A DNA stretch of 64,000 nt, from contig JBAYOV010000011.1 in the NCBI GenBank assembly GCA_041678045.1, positions 11,444 to 75,443 on the forward strand, in the 5' to 3' direction. Source of the DNA: UBA2357 sp041678045. Lineage in GTDB: Bacteria > Pseudomonadota > Gammaproteobacteria > Burkholderiales > Rhodocyclaceae. Position 1 is the stretch's first letter. Every line of letters starts with the position of its first letter. The notes under the pieces were generated by a model. That model did no database searches and was not told where the DNA came from. It worked only from the letters and a program-made list of their open reading frames with translations. Made by a program: the position numbers and the translations under genes. Shown one piece after another: positions 25,577 through 33,267 of the stretch.

Positions 25577-26215
25577 TCAGCCGGTGAATTCCTCCTCGCC
25601 GATGACAAGGTAGTGGTTCATGTCGGGTCGATATTCTATCAACACCACCCGGTCACCCCGCTGGAAGCTGCGATTTGGGCTGCGCGCCTGAAGGATCAGG
25701 CCGGCGCCGCCGTCCTCGACCGCCACGTAGCCCTGTTGCGCATTGACCGTGGGGCTGCGCACCACGCCCACCTGTCCGAGCAGTGACTTGCGGTGGCGCG
25801 GTGCGATGCGTCCGAGCAGGCGCCGCAGCGGGCGCAGGGCGAGCGAGGTCAGCATGACGCCGGCCACGAACGCGGCCGGCAGGACGGCGACGCCCAGCGC
25901 AAGCGACGGCCATCCGTCCAGCCCCATGCCTTGCAGAAGATAGACGGCATAGTAGCTGACGAACCAGCTGAAGAAGGCCAGCACCGTGAGGATGACGGTC
26001 AGGGGAATGCCGGCCAGCCCGAGCCGCATCAGCAACCCCGACAGGCCTTCGAGCTCCAGCCCGTCACCGTCGGGCAGGGTCAGGTTGTCCAGTACATCGA
26101 TGTCCACCAGCCCCAGCAGGGCAATCAGCCAGTACACCACCATGACCGCCAGCACGAAACTGAACACCACGGTGGGAAAAGAGAGCGCAATGTTCAGGAA
26201 CTGCTCCACGGTCAT
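25577..26215 (-). CDS. yqiJ: YqiJ-like membrane protein with C-terminal OB-fold domain
   Basis: This 212-residue inner-membrane protein has hydrophobic helices at ~8-38, 63-95 and 100-125. A soluble NfeD/OB-like domain follows (SLLGQVGVVRSPTVNAQQGYVAVEDGGAGLILQARS...GDRVVLIEY). NfeD-like proteins are regularly encoded next to flotillins and help them form membrane domains. The order yqiJ-flotillin found here is the E. coli one. ATG 26215 is preferred to the overlapping GTG at 26218 because GGAG lies just upstream. Confidence 0.88.
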   Translation of the reverse strand: MTVEQFLNIALSFPTVVFSFVLAVMVVYWLIALLGLVDIDVLDNLTLPDGDGLELEGLSGLLMRLGLAGIPLTVILTVLAFFSWFVSYYAVYLLQGMGLDGWPSLALGVAVLPAAFVAGVMLTSLALRPLRRLLGRIAPRHRKSLLGQVGVVRSPTVNAQQGYVAVEDGGAGLILQARSPNRSFQRGDRVVLIEYRPDMNHYLVIGEEEFTG

Positions 26216-26252
26216 CACTCCGGGTCGGTGGGATGGGGGTTGATCGACCGGC

Positions 26253-26358
26253 GGTTATGAAGCCGGCCCCAAGACACCCTTTTTCCGTTCGGGCCGAGCC
26301 CTTCGACAAGCTCAGGGCGAACGGGTGTCATGACAGTTTGAAGGGCCGGATGAATAAC
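26253..26358. repeat. Dispersed palindromic repeat, copy 5 (between pspA and yqiJ)
   Basis: The terminal arms are GTTATGAAGCCGGCCCC and AGGGCCGGATGAATAAC. The inner core is CCGTTCGGGCCGAGCCCTTCG and ACAAGCTCAGGGCGAACGGG. It is a shorter member (~106 bp) of the family seen at 7323, 9139, 12929 and 14768. It sits inside the run of leftward genes, where it could act as a processing or attenuation site. Confidence 0.82.
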
Positions 26359-26384
26359 GGGCGGTCAGGAAGCGGGCTGGCCGG

Positions 26385-27080
26385 TCAGCCCGCTGCACGC
26401 TTCTCTTTCAGGCGTGCCAGCACCGCGCTGGCGCTGCCGCTGTCCGGGGTGATGCCGGCCTGGCGCAGCTTCTCGTCCAGCGGGTCCTCATTGGCCTCGC
26501 GCGCAATCTCGGAGGCCGCCTGCATGCGGGCACCGCGCTCGGCCTGCTTTTTCTTGATGCGCTCCAGCGAGTCCAGCGCGGTTTGCACCCGCGTCTGCGA
26601 ACCGCTGTAACGATCGGCCACGGTGGCCTGCGCGCGCTGCACGCTCTCGGTGGCCTTGACCGTATCCACCTGTTGCTTCAGGCGGCGGATATGGTTTTCC
26701 GCCTGGGCAATCGCGCGGCGCAGGTCGACCACGCTGCTGGCGTATTGTTCGGTCTGGGCGCGTTCCTCGTTGTGCTGGTTCTCCAGTGAGGCGATCTTGT
26801 TGGCGACTTCCAGGGCCAGCGCTTCATTGTTGCTTTCGAGTGCCTTCAGCGCATGGCCTTCGTACTCCTCGATCCTGGCCCGGGTTTCGTCCATCCGCGC
26901 AGCGGCCAGTTTTTGCTTGGCCATGATCTCGGCGAGCGCTTCGCGCGAGCGCCGCAGATCGGCGTCCGCGTCGCGAATCTCTTGATCGAGAATGCGCAGT
27001 GCCTGCCCATCCACCACAGCCTCGCCCAGTTCGTGGGCACCTCCGCGCAGGGCGGTAACCAGTTTCAGCCAGATGCTCAT
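26385..27080 (-). CDS. pspA: PspA/IM30 (ESCRT-III-like) membrane protein
   Basis: This 231-residue protein is almost wholly helical and coiled-coil, with the PspA/IM30 pattern (MSIWLKLVTALRGGAHELGEAVVDGQALRILDQEIRDA; ALALEVANKIASLENQHNEE; LRRAIAQAENHIRRLKQQVDTVKA). Proteins of this superfamily assemble on damaged inner membrane and are structural relatives of ESCRT-III. It is closest in context to E. coli YjfJ, which lies behind yjfI as here. AGGAGA precedes the ATG. No pspF, pspB or pspC lies nearby, so regulation differs from the classical psp operon. Confidence 0.92.
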   Translation of the reverse strand: MSIWLKLVTALRGGAHELGEAVVDGQALRILDQEIRDADADLRRSREALAEIMAKQKLAAARMDETRARIEEYEGHALKALESNNEALALEVANKIASLENQHNEERAQTEQYASSVVDLRRAIAQAENHIRRLKQQVDTVKATESVQRAQATVADRYSGSQTRVQTALDSLERIKKKQAERGARMQAASEIAREANEDPLDEKLRQAGITPDSGSASAVLARLKEKRAAG

Positions 27081-27101
27081 GATGTGTTCTCCTGATGCCG
27101 T

Positions 27102-27716
27102 TCAGACGGTGGTGAGTTGGGTTTCGAAGGCTTCGGTGGCGCGAATCACGTTGTCGGCCAGGGTTTCGATTTCGAGCTGCACGTCGGACAGGCTGGATGC
27201 CGCGCTCAGCGCACCGAACATGATGTAGGCGTCACCGACTTCGGGCAGGCTCTCGATGCCGATGGTCGACAGCGGGAACAGTTTGTGGGTGCGCAACACC
27301 TGGTCGTTGAAGGCGACCACATCCTTGACCTGGGCGACCGGCCACAGCATGGCCTCGACCACGATCTGCTCGCCGACCACGGCCAGGAATACCGGCAGGT
27401 CGCCATACTCCCGCATCTGCAGCAGAAGGCTGGGTTCGGAGCCTTCCAGCAGTTCCACTCGCACGCTGCCCGATCCGACCATGTCGCTGCCCTGCAGGGC
27501 GGTCTGCAGGGCCCGGACGGTCCACAATTCCTGATCCTTCATTGCGTTCTCCTTTGCGAGTCGAGGCGCACCGCGCGGCCGGCGCATGTTTTTTTCCACC
27601 GCGGATAACTCATCCAGGTATTCTGGCAGCACCCAGAGTTCCTTCTTCACCAGGCCCTGCTCGCGCAGGCGGGCGCGGTGCAGGCGCTGGTAGTGGGCTG
27701 ATGTCTTGCGTTCCAT
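27102..27716 (-). CDS. yjfI: YjfI-like protein (DUF2170)
   Basis: This ~204-residue cytoplasmic protein starts with a basic helix (MERKTSAHYQRLHRARLREQGLVKKELWVLPEY), followed by a DUF2170 domain (LLQMREYGDLPVFLAVVGEQIVVEAMLWP, VLRTHKLFPLSTIGIESL). Its function is not known. In E. coli yjfI precedes the pspA paralogue yjfJ, the same order as here. ATG 27716 is preferred to GTG 27737 because the upstream start lies inside an inverted repeat and adds only seven unconserved residues. It is the first gene of the leftward membrane cluster. Confidence 0.82.
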   Translation of the reverse strand: MERKTSAHYQRLHRARLREQGLVKKELWVLPEYLDELSAVEKNMRRPRGAPRLAKENAMKDQELWTVRALQTALQGSDMVGSGSVRVELLEGSEPSLLLQMREYGDLPVFLAVVGEQIVVEAMLWPVAQVKDVVAFNDQVLRTHKLFPLSTIGIESLPEVGDAYIMFGALSAASSLSDVQLEIETLADNVIRATEAFETQLTTV

Positions 27717-27732
27717 GGGCGTATTCTGGGGT

Positions 27733-27766
27733 ATCACATGTCAGATTTCAAGTCATTACATGTGAT
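27733..27766. promoter_or_regulatory. Inverted repeat in the yjfI promoter, possible operator
   Basis: ATCACATGT (27733-27741) and ACATGTGAT (27758-27766) form a perfect 9-bp inverted repeat separated by 16 bp. Each arm contains the palindrome ACATGT. It lies 17-50 bp upstream of the yjfI ATG, so a regulator could act here on the yjfI-pspA-yqiJ-flotillin run. The protein is unknown. Confidence 0.5.
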
Positions 27767-27789
27767 TGTTTGAAAGTTTTCGGATCGTA

Positions 27790-27834
27790 CAGCGACTTGG
27801 CTTCAGAGAATCTGCTTCAGCGACTCGGCTTCAG
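27790..27834. repeat. Short direct repeat at the pilY1 3' end / yjfI promoter
   Basis: CAGCGACTTGGCTTCAG (27790-27806) recurs as CAGCGACTCGGCTTCAG (27818-27834), with one mismatch and a 28-bp period. A third GCTTCAG lies midway (27814). The second copy contains the pilY1 stop codon. Confidence 0.6.
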
Positions 27835-29756
27835 CGGATCCGTAGCCAGCCGATGCGTCCCTGCTGATGAGGGTCCAGGGCTTCCGGGTCGGCGACCGGC
27901 TGTGCCTGCGCTTCGCGAAAGCGGACCAGGGTGCCATCGTGCAACTGCACCAGGCTGCTGAATGCACCGGGTTCGGGGTGGGCGATGCCGGAAGGCGGCT
28001 GGGGCACGGGCACGCCGTCCACGACCCGGCTGACCTGATCCCGAGCGTCGATGTGGCCGTCCTGGTTGCTGTCGAAGGCGGGGTGGGTGGGGGCGGTACC
28101 GGTGACGGCATCGAGTTGCATGCGCCAGTGCAGCGCAGGGCTGTTGCAGTCGCCGGGTGCGGTGCGGGTGGTGAAGGCCAGCCGGTCGTCGTGCAGCTCC
28201 AGCCAGCCTGCGACATGCTCCGGGGGGTGACCGGCATGGCCGGCAGGCAGGTCAAGATACCAGCCGTGCTGGCTGCGCCAGTCCGGTGGCGTGCGGGTGG
28301 TCAGGCGCAGCCCCGGTGCAGCGCCGGCGTGCGCGCCGTCGTCCGCTGGGGCATCGAGGATGTGCTGTGCCTGAAGCGCGTCGCGGCTCACGTTGCGGCC
28401 TCTGTCGAGCACTGCGTACAGGCTGTGGTGGCGGGGGGTGTGCGGCCGTGCTCCGGTGTCGTCGGTGGGGCGGGGGTGTGTGGCGAACAGCACCAGCAGG
28501 CCCAGCCCGTCCGGATGGGGGAGGACGACCGGCCTGTGGATGACGGGCTGGTGGCTGGCCGCCGGACAGCCGGGCTGGGTGCAGGCCTGAAACAGGCGGT
28601 AGGCCAGGTGCCAGCGGGCCGGGTTGCTCGCGGAGAGGTCGAACTTCCACACGCTGCCGTCGAGCGCGCCACCATACACGAGATCGACCACGCCATCCTG
28701 ATCCACATCCACTGGTGCGATGCCGCTCAGGCCGTCGTCGTGCGCGCTGCCGGATGCTTGCAGGTGTGGGTTGCGGGCGTGCAGTTCGGCAATCAGCGCA
28801 CCGTCGTCCAGCGATACCACGAACAGGGTCGGTACGGTGGCGTGCTGCGCGGCGCCTGTGGTGTGCTGTCCGGCGGGTGTGGCTGACAGGCGGGCGCCAT
28901 CGCCGAACAGCACGGCCCACTGTCCCGAGTTGAGTTTGACGATTGCCGCCGGGGTGAGCGATGCGCCGGGCCGGGTCCGGTGCGTGGGCTGGTGTTCGTC
29001 CGGATAGCGCCAGAGCAGGGCAGAGGGGTGCTCGGTACTGTGTCCGGCCAGGGTTCCGGGTTGGGTGATGTCCAGGGCATGGTAAGCGCCGCCCCCCTGT
29101 TCCACCTCTCCGAGCCCGGCGAGCAGCACGCTGTGCCAGCGTCCGTTGAGGCGCACATCGGCGGCATTCAGGCTGGTGAAGCGGGCTATGCCGCCATCTG
29201 CCCGATCCGGGGCGGGATGGTACAGCCGCTGCTGTCCGCTGGCGGCCTCCAGTCCGTACAGCCCGTCAGGCGCGCTGAAGTACAGCATCAGGGGGCGGGA
29301 GGACATGGCGCGGAGAAAGTGTTCGAAGTCTGCAGCGTCCTGCGTGGGGGGCAGCGGGCCGGTGGGGAGGCCTGCGAGCAGCGCGGGCGTGTCCTGCAAA
29401 TGGGTCGGGGCGCGGGGGCTGGCGGGGGCTGCGCTGTCCGGGGCGGTGTCGAGGTGCCGTTCCCATAGTTGGCTGGGCCGCTGCCCGGGCTGCCAGCGCC
29501 ACGCCCTGATCCGGTGGGGGTGCTCGCGATCGCCGGCCTGCAGTGAAAACAGCAGGGCGCCTTCGGGGTCGGTGGTGGCGCTCAGGATGTGGCTGCTGTG
29601 TGTGGATGGGGTCGGGCAGCCTTCTGCGGCATGCAATGGGCCAGCGGGGTTGCCCCACAGGCCAAGCAGGCCGAGCAGGGAGAGGCCGAACAGGCGACTG
29701 CGCAGGCCGCAGGGTTTCGGTGAAGGGCGGGAAGGCGGGTGCCGGGTCGGATGCAT
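27831..29756 (-). CDS. pilY1: Short PilY1-like type IV pilus tip/assembly protein
   Basis: This 641-residue secreted protein has a signal peptide (LFGLSLLGLLGLWGNPAGPLHA). Most of it is the C-terminal PilY1 beta-propeller, recognisable by YHALDITQPG, LLWRYPDE, WAVLFGDGA and DVDQDGVVDLVYGGALDGSVWKFDLS. The Asp-rich loop DVDQDGVVD is the Ca-binding site that controls pilus extension and retraction. A second EF-hand-like loop (DSNQDGHIDARD) lies near the C-terminus. The N-terminal von Willebrand A adhesin domain of full-size PilY1 (over 1000 residues) is absent. It is the last gene of pilVWXY1. Confidence 0.85.
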   Translation of the reverse strand: MHPTRHPPSRPSPKPCGLRSRLFGLSLLGLLGLWGNPAGPLHAAEGCPTPSTHSSHILSATTDPEGALLFSLQAGDREHPHRIRAWRWQPGQRPSQLWERHLDTAPDSAAPASPRAPTHLQDTPALLAGLPTGPLPPTQDAADFEHFLRAMSSRPLMLYFSAPDGLYGLEAASGQQRLYHPAPDRADGGIARFTSLNAADVRLNGRWHSVLLAGLGEVEQGGGAYHALDITQPGTLAGHSTEHPSALLWRYPDEHQPTHRTRPGASLTPAAIVKLNSGQWAVLFGDGARLSATPAGQHTTGAAQHATVPTLFVVSLDDGALIAELHARNPHLQASGSAHDDGLSGIAPVDVDQDGVVDLVYGGALDGSVWKFDLSASNPARWHLAYRLFQACTQPGCPAASHQPVIHRPVVLPHPDGLGLLVLFATHPRPTDDTGARPHTPRHHSLYAVLDRGRNVSRDALQAQHILDAPADDGAHAGAAPGLRLTTRTPPDWRSQHGWYLDLPAGHAGHPPEHVAGWLELHDDRLAFTTRTAPGDCNSPALHWRMQLDAVTGTAPTHPAFDSNQDGHIDARDQVSRVVDGVPVPQPPSGIAHPEPGAFSSLVQLHDGTLVRFREAQAQPVADPEALDPHQQGRIGWLRIR

Positions 29757-29764
29757 GGTGAGCC

Positions 29765-30259
29765 TCAGGGTGAGTGGATGACAAGCCGTTTGCGGAAACG
29801 GGATTCGAGCAGCACCTCGGCCCGGCCGTCGGCGGCGATGCCCTGTGCGCTGATGCGGAATTCATGCAGGGCGGCACCTGCGGGCGCGCTGAAGCCGGTC
29901 ACCCGGGCACGTTCCACCGGGCCGAGGTGCTGTATCCGGTACTCGGCTTGCCCGACGGAGGGCAGGTGGTCGGCCGGCAGCGTGTGTGCCTGTGCGCTCA
30001 GGCGGGTGAGGTCGGCCGTGGTGCGCAGGGCATCGGCTGTTTCTTCGCCGGCACGCAGGGCGGTTTCCGCGAGTTGCTGCGCGATTTGATGTTCGCGCAC
30101 ACTGATCAGCACCTTCTCATCGACGATCGATTCGTTCAGGGCGGACAGCGCAAGCAGGCTCATCAGCAGCATCACCACCAGGGCCACGGGCAGCACGATG
30201 CCGGACTGGGGGCAGGGGGAACAGGGGGAGCAGGGAGGACGGCGGGCGGCATCGGTCAT
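29765..30259 (-). CDS. pilX: Minor pilin PilX
   Basis: This 164-residue type IV pilus assembly protein has a prepilin-type N-terminus. A polar leader ends in Gly before the hydrophobic helix IVLPVALVVMLLMSLLALSALNESIVDEKVL. The leader lacks Phe at +1, as is usual for PilX. The rest resembles PilX proteins (AQQLAETALRAGEETADALR). Together with PilV, PilW and PilY1 it primes pilus assembly at the inner membrane. It is separated from pilY1 by 8 bp. Confidence 0.85.
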   Translation of the reverse strand: MTDAARRPPCSPCSPCPQSGIVLPVALVVMLLMSLLALSALNESIVDEKVLISVREHQIAQQLAETALRAGEETADALRTTADLTRLSAQAHTLPADHLPSVGQAEYRIQHLGPVERARVTGFSAPAGAALHEFRISAQGIAADGRAEVLLESRFRKRLVIHSP

Positions 30260-30269
30260 CGTGGTGCGC

Positions 30270-31310
30270 TCAGGGCAGACGGTTGCGCAGGGCCACGGTG
30301 GTGCTGAAGCTGCGCCACAGTCGTCGTTCGTTGAGGATGCGGGCGCTCAGGCGGGGGGCGTCGCCGGGGTGTCCGTCGCAGTCTTCCAGTTCCGGGGGCG
30401 GGCCGTTCCCTTCGCCCAGACCGTCCGTCAGGCTGACTGCGAGCAGGGTGACACGCACCGCCACCACCCGTGACCAGTCGGAGACCGCATCCGCAGGCAC
30501 GAATGCGTCGGCACGACGCTGGCGGTGCTGGTCGATGCCATAGCACAGCCGCATGTCCACGATGCCTTCGACGAGTTCCTGGTCGGCTGCCGGCAGGCCC
30601 AGATCGAAGCTGCGCTGGCGCAGGCCGGGCAGTGTCGAGGACGTTGCCTGCCCGATGTAGTACAGCCGGGTGTGCAGTTGATGGACTTCCGAGGCTGCGT
30701 CGTGGCGTCTGCTCAATGGCCTGAGCGTGCCCGGATGGTTGCCGGGCTGCGTGGTGGCGCCTGCGTTTTGCAGCAGGTCGCAGGAGGCCCCGGCGCTGAG
30801 CAGCACCAAGCTGCCTGCGGCCGGCTCAGGTCCACCGCTGAACGAGGGCGTGCCCCCTTCGGCCGGCAACGGGGCCGCCAGCCGCAGGCCGGAGCTGCGT
30901 CGGGCGTATTTCACCAGCAGGCTGTCGCTGCCACTGACCGCAAGACTGCCCGAGTAGGGGCCGGGTGTCCGCTGCCAGCCACCGAGCAGGAGGTCGAAAC
31001 CGTACAGCGTGTGCAGGTCGGGGTCGTGACCGGTTGCCAGCCGGCTGTTGCGCACGCCGGTGCAGCCGGGCAGATGGCCGGCGTTGTGCAGTTCCCGCAC
31101 AAGCAGTTCGAGCGCGAAGCGGCCGTTCTCCTGCAGGCGCGACAGGGCCACCTGTGTACGGTAGGTCTGACTGGAGGAGGCGTGCAGGCTCAGCAGGCTA
31201 CCCAGCAGAAGCAGGCCAAGCACCAGTGCGATGAGCAGTTCGACGAGCGTCAGGCCGCATTGGCACCGGGGCTGCAGTAGGACAGGAGGCAGGCTTGCGG
31301 TCGGTTTCAC
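30270..31310 (-). CDS. pilW: Minor pilin PilW
   Basis: This 346-residue prepilin-like protein has a type III cleavage site and helix (CGLTLVELLIALVLGLLLLGSLLSLHASSSQTYRT), where the Glu at +5 is present. A large C-terminal domain follows (RLQENGRFALELLVRELHNAGHLPGCTG), as in PilW. It overlaps pilV by 4 nt (ATGA) and precedes pilX by 10 bp, so these genes form one operon for pilus priming. Confidence 0.88.
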   Translation of the reverse strand: MKPTASLPPVLLQPRCQCGLTLVELLIALVLGLLLLGSLLSLHASSSQTYRTQVALSRLQENGRFALELLVRELHNAGHLPGCTGVRNSRLATGHDPDLHTLYGFDLLLGGWQRTPGPYSGSLAVSGSDSLLVKYARRSSGLRLAAPLPAEGGTPSFSGGPEPAAGSLVLLSAGASCDLLQNAGATTQPGNHPGTLRPLSRRHDAASEVHQLHTRLYYIGQATSSTLPGLRQRSFDLGLPAADQELVEGIVDMRLCYGIDQHRQRRADAFVPADAVSDWSRVVAVRVTLLAVSLTDGLGEGNGPPPELEDCDGHPGDAPRLSARILNERRLWRSFSTTVALRNRLP

Positions 31311-31702
31311 AGCCGGGCGGCATGGGTCAGGCGCTGCAGGGCGTCATGGCCCTGCGCCTGCGGGCTGCGCTCCGGCCATTCGAGGGTGATGGTCACGAGC
31401 TTGCCGTCGTGCGCCACGCTGGCGCGGGCTTCCGCACCAAGCCGGGTCTGCAGGCGGCGTTCCCACTGGCTGTGGAATGGGTGGTGGGGGCCGGCGCTGC
31501 GCATGTATTCGGTGAATTCTTCGGCAAGCCGGGCGGCCTCTGCGCGCAGGCCCGCTTCGTGGGTCAGGCGCAGGGTGGTGGCCTGCACGCCGGCCAGCCC
31601 CACCAGACCCACCGATACGAGCAGCATCGTGATCAGCACTTCCATCAATCCCACGCCGCGCTGGTCGATAAGCATTTTCATGAATTGATCCGTCGATGAC
31701 AT
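31307..31702 (-). CDS. pilV: Minor pilin PilV
   Basis: This is a 131-residue prepilin with the site RGVGLMEVLITMLLVSVGLVGLAG, where cleavage follows Gly and Glu lies at +5. The following part (RLTHEAGLRAEAARLAEEFTEYMRSAG) is typical of PilV. ATG 31702 is the longest start; ATG 31681 or 31675 would give a leader of more usual length. It is the first gene of the operon here. No fimT/gspH or pilE gene is present, so the cluster is incomplete compared with other betaproteobacteria. Confidence 0.85.
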   Translation of the reverse strand: MSSTDQFMKMLIDQRGVGLMEVLITMLLVSVGLVGLAGVQATTLRLTHEAGLRAEAARLAEEFTEYMRSAGPHHPFHSQWERRLQTRLGAEARASVAHDGKLVTITLEWPERSPQAQGHDALQRLTHAARL

Positions 31703-31920
31703 GAGACTTTTTTAAAATGTTCATGGCATCAATTTAGTTCCATGAAATGCCGTTTGCAAGTTACGGCGGATCACCTGAAAACCACTTTCTGGCCACCCCC
31801 TACTTACGGACTAGTCCTTCATGTCGTTCCGATGGCGGATGCCCGGGCCGTCGCACATTCCCTACAGTGTGCCCCAGTGACCCGCAGGGTCTTCCTGCCG
31901 AACCAAATCCGGGGGCGAAC
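31703..31920. promoter_or_regulatory. Divergent promoter region pilV / narK
   Basis: This 218-bp intergenic stretch must carry the promoters of the pil operon (leftward) and the nitrate locus (rightward). An AT-rich patch lies at 31708-31740. I looked for a canonical FNR box (TTGATnnnnATCAA) and found only a poor partial match at 31720-31732, so anaerobic control is expected but not shown by the sequence. Confidence 0.4.
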
Positions 31921-33201
31921 ATGGCTTCACGTCGCACGCAACAACTGTCGGTGCTGATCATGAGCACGCTGGCGTTCACCATGTGCTTTGCGGCGTGGAT
32001 GCTGTTTGCGGTGATCGGCATTCCGATCAAGGACATGCTCTCGCTCAATGAAACCCAGTTCGGCCTGCTTGCCGCCACGCCGGTGCTCACCGGCTCGCTG
32101 GTACGCCTGCCGCTGGGGATGTGGACCGACCGCTTTGGCGGGCGGATGGTGTTCTTCGCACTGATGCTGGCCACGGTGCTGCCGATCTACCTGATCAGCC
32201 ACGCCACCGAGTACTGGCAGTTTCTGCTGGCGGGCCTGTTCGTGGGGCTGGCCGGGGGCTCCTTTTCGGTGGGTATCGCCTACTGCGCGCGCTGGTTCGA
32301 GCGTGACCGGCAGGGTTTTGCGATGGGGGTGTTCGGGGCCGGCAACTCCGGGGCTGCGGTGACCAAGCTGGTGGCGCCAGTGCTGGTGGTGGCCTTTGGC
32401 TGGCAGTTCGTGCCGCAGGTGTTTGCCGTGGCGATGCTGGTGATTGCAATCGCCTTCTGGTTCTTCACCTACGACGACCCGAGCCACCGGGTGTCCTCGC
32501 AGGTGAGTTTTTCCGATCAGCTCAGGGTGCTCAAGGACCCCCGGGTGTGGAAGTACTGCCAGTACTACTCCATCGTGTTCGGTGGCTATGTGGCGCTGGC
32601 GCTGTGGATGACCAAGTACTACGTCGCCGAGTTCGGCATGGGGCTGGAGGTGGCGGCGCTGCTGGCGGCCTGTTTCTCCTTGCCGGGCGGTGTGCTGCGC
32701 GCGGTGGGGGGCTGGCTGTCCGACCGCTATGGCGCCCACAAGGTCACCTGGTGGGTGATGTGGGTGTCGTGGATCTGCCTGTTCCTGCTCTCCTACCCGC
32801 ACACCCAATTCACCGTGATCACCGTCGATGGGCCGCGCAGCTTCGAGATTCATCACAACGTGTGGTTCTTCACCGCGCTGATGTTCATCGTCGGGGTCGC
32901 CTGGGCCTTCGGCAAGGCATCGGTGTTCAAGTACATCGCCAACGACTTTCCGCGCGACATCGGTGCGGTGTCCGGCATCGTCGGGCTGGTCGGAGGCATG
33001 GGCGGTTTTCTCCTGCCGATCATGTTCGGGGCATTGCTCGACCTCACCGGGGTACGCGCCAGCGCCTTCATGTTGCTGTACGGCATCACCTGGGTGTCGC
33101 TGATCTGGATGTACTGGACCGAAGTGCGCAACCGCGACGTGATGGCGGTGACTTCCGGTCCGCAGGAGGCCACCGCCACAACGACGGCACGGGGCCGATG
33201 A
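31921..33201 (+). CDS. narK: Nitrate/nitrite MFS transporter, NarK1 type
   Basis: This 426-residue NarK/NasA-family protein has about 12 helices. Hallmarks are LSLNETQFGLLAATPVLTGSLVRLPLGMWTDRFGGR near the start, the nitrate signature GNSGAAVTKLVAP in the fifth helix and GLVGGMGGFLLPIMFG in the second half. NarK1-type proteins are thought to be nitrate/proton symporters. The ATG at 31921 is chosen because the family starts here; the open frame upstream to 31747 encodes no membrane segment. It is first in the nitrate locus. Confidence 0.92.
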   Translation: MASRRTQQLSVLIMSTLAFTMCFAAWMLFAVIGIPIKDMLSLNETQFGLLAATPVLTGSLVRLPLGMWTDRFGGRMVFFALMLATVLPIYLISHATEYWQFLLAGLFVGLAGGSFSVGIAYCARWFERDRQGFAMGVFGAGNSGAAVTKLVAPVLVVAFGWQFVPQVFAVAMLVIAIAFWFFTYDDPSHRVSSQVSFSDQLRVLKDPRVWKYCQYYSIVFGGYVALALWMTKYYVAEFGMGLEVAALLAACFSLPGGVLRAVGGWLSDRYGAHKVTWWVMWVSWICLFLLSYPHTQFTVITVDGPRSFEIHHNVWFFTALMFIVGVAWAFGKASVFKYIANDFPRDIGAVSGIVGLVGGMGGFLLPIMFGALLDLTGVRASAFMLLYGITWVSLIWMYWTEVRNRDVMAVTSGPQEATATTTARGR

Positions 33202-33267
33202 GGGCTGTTCCGCTTTCCCCGATTTTTCGCCGGTTTCGCCGATCTTGAACGCTGAGGAGCAGCTTCG

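Noticed and set aside
31720..31732. Possible FNR box TTCATGGCATCAA upstream of narK
   Set aside because: Only one half-site is good and the spacing is 3 instead of 4; too weak to annotate.
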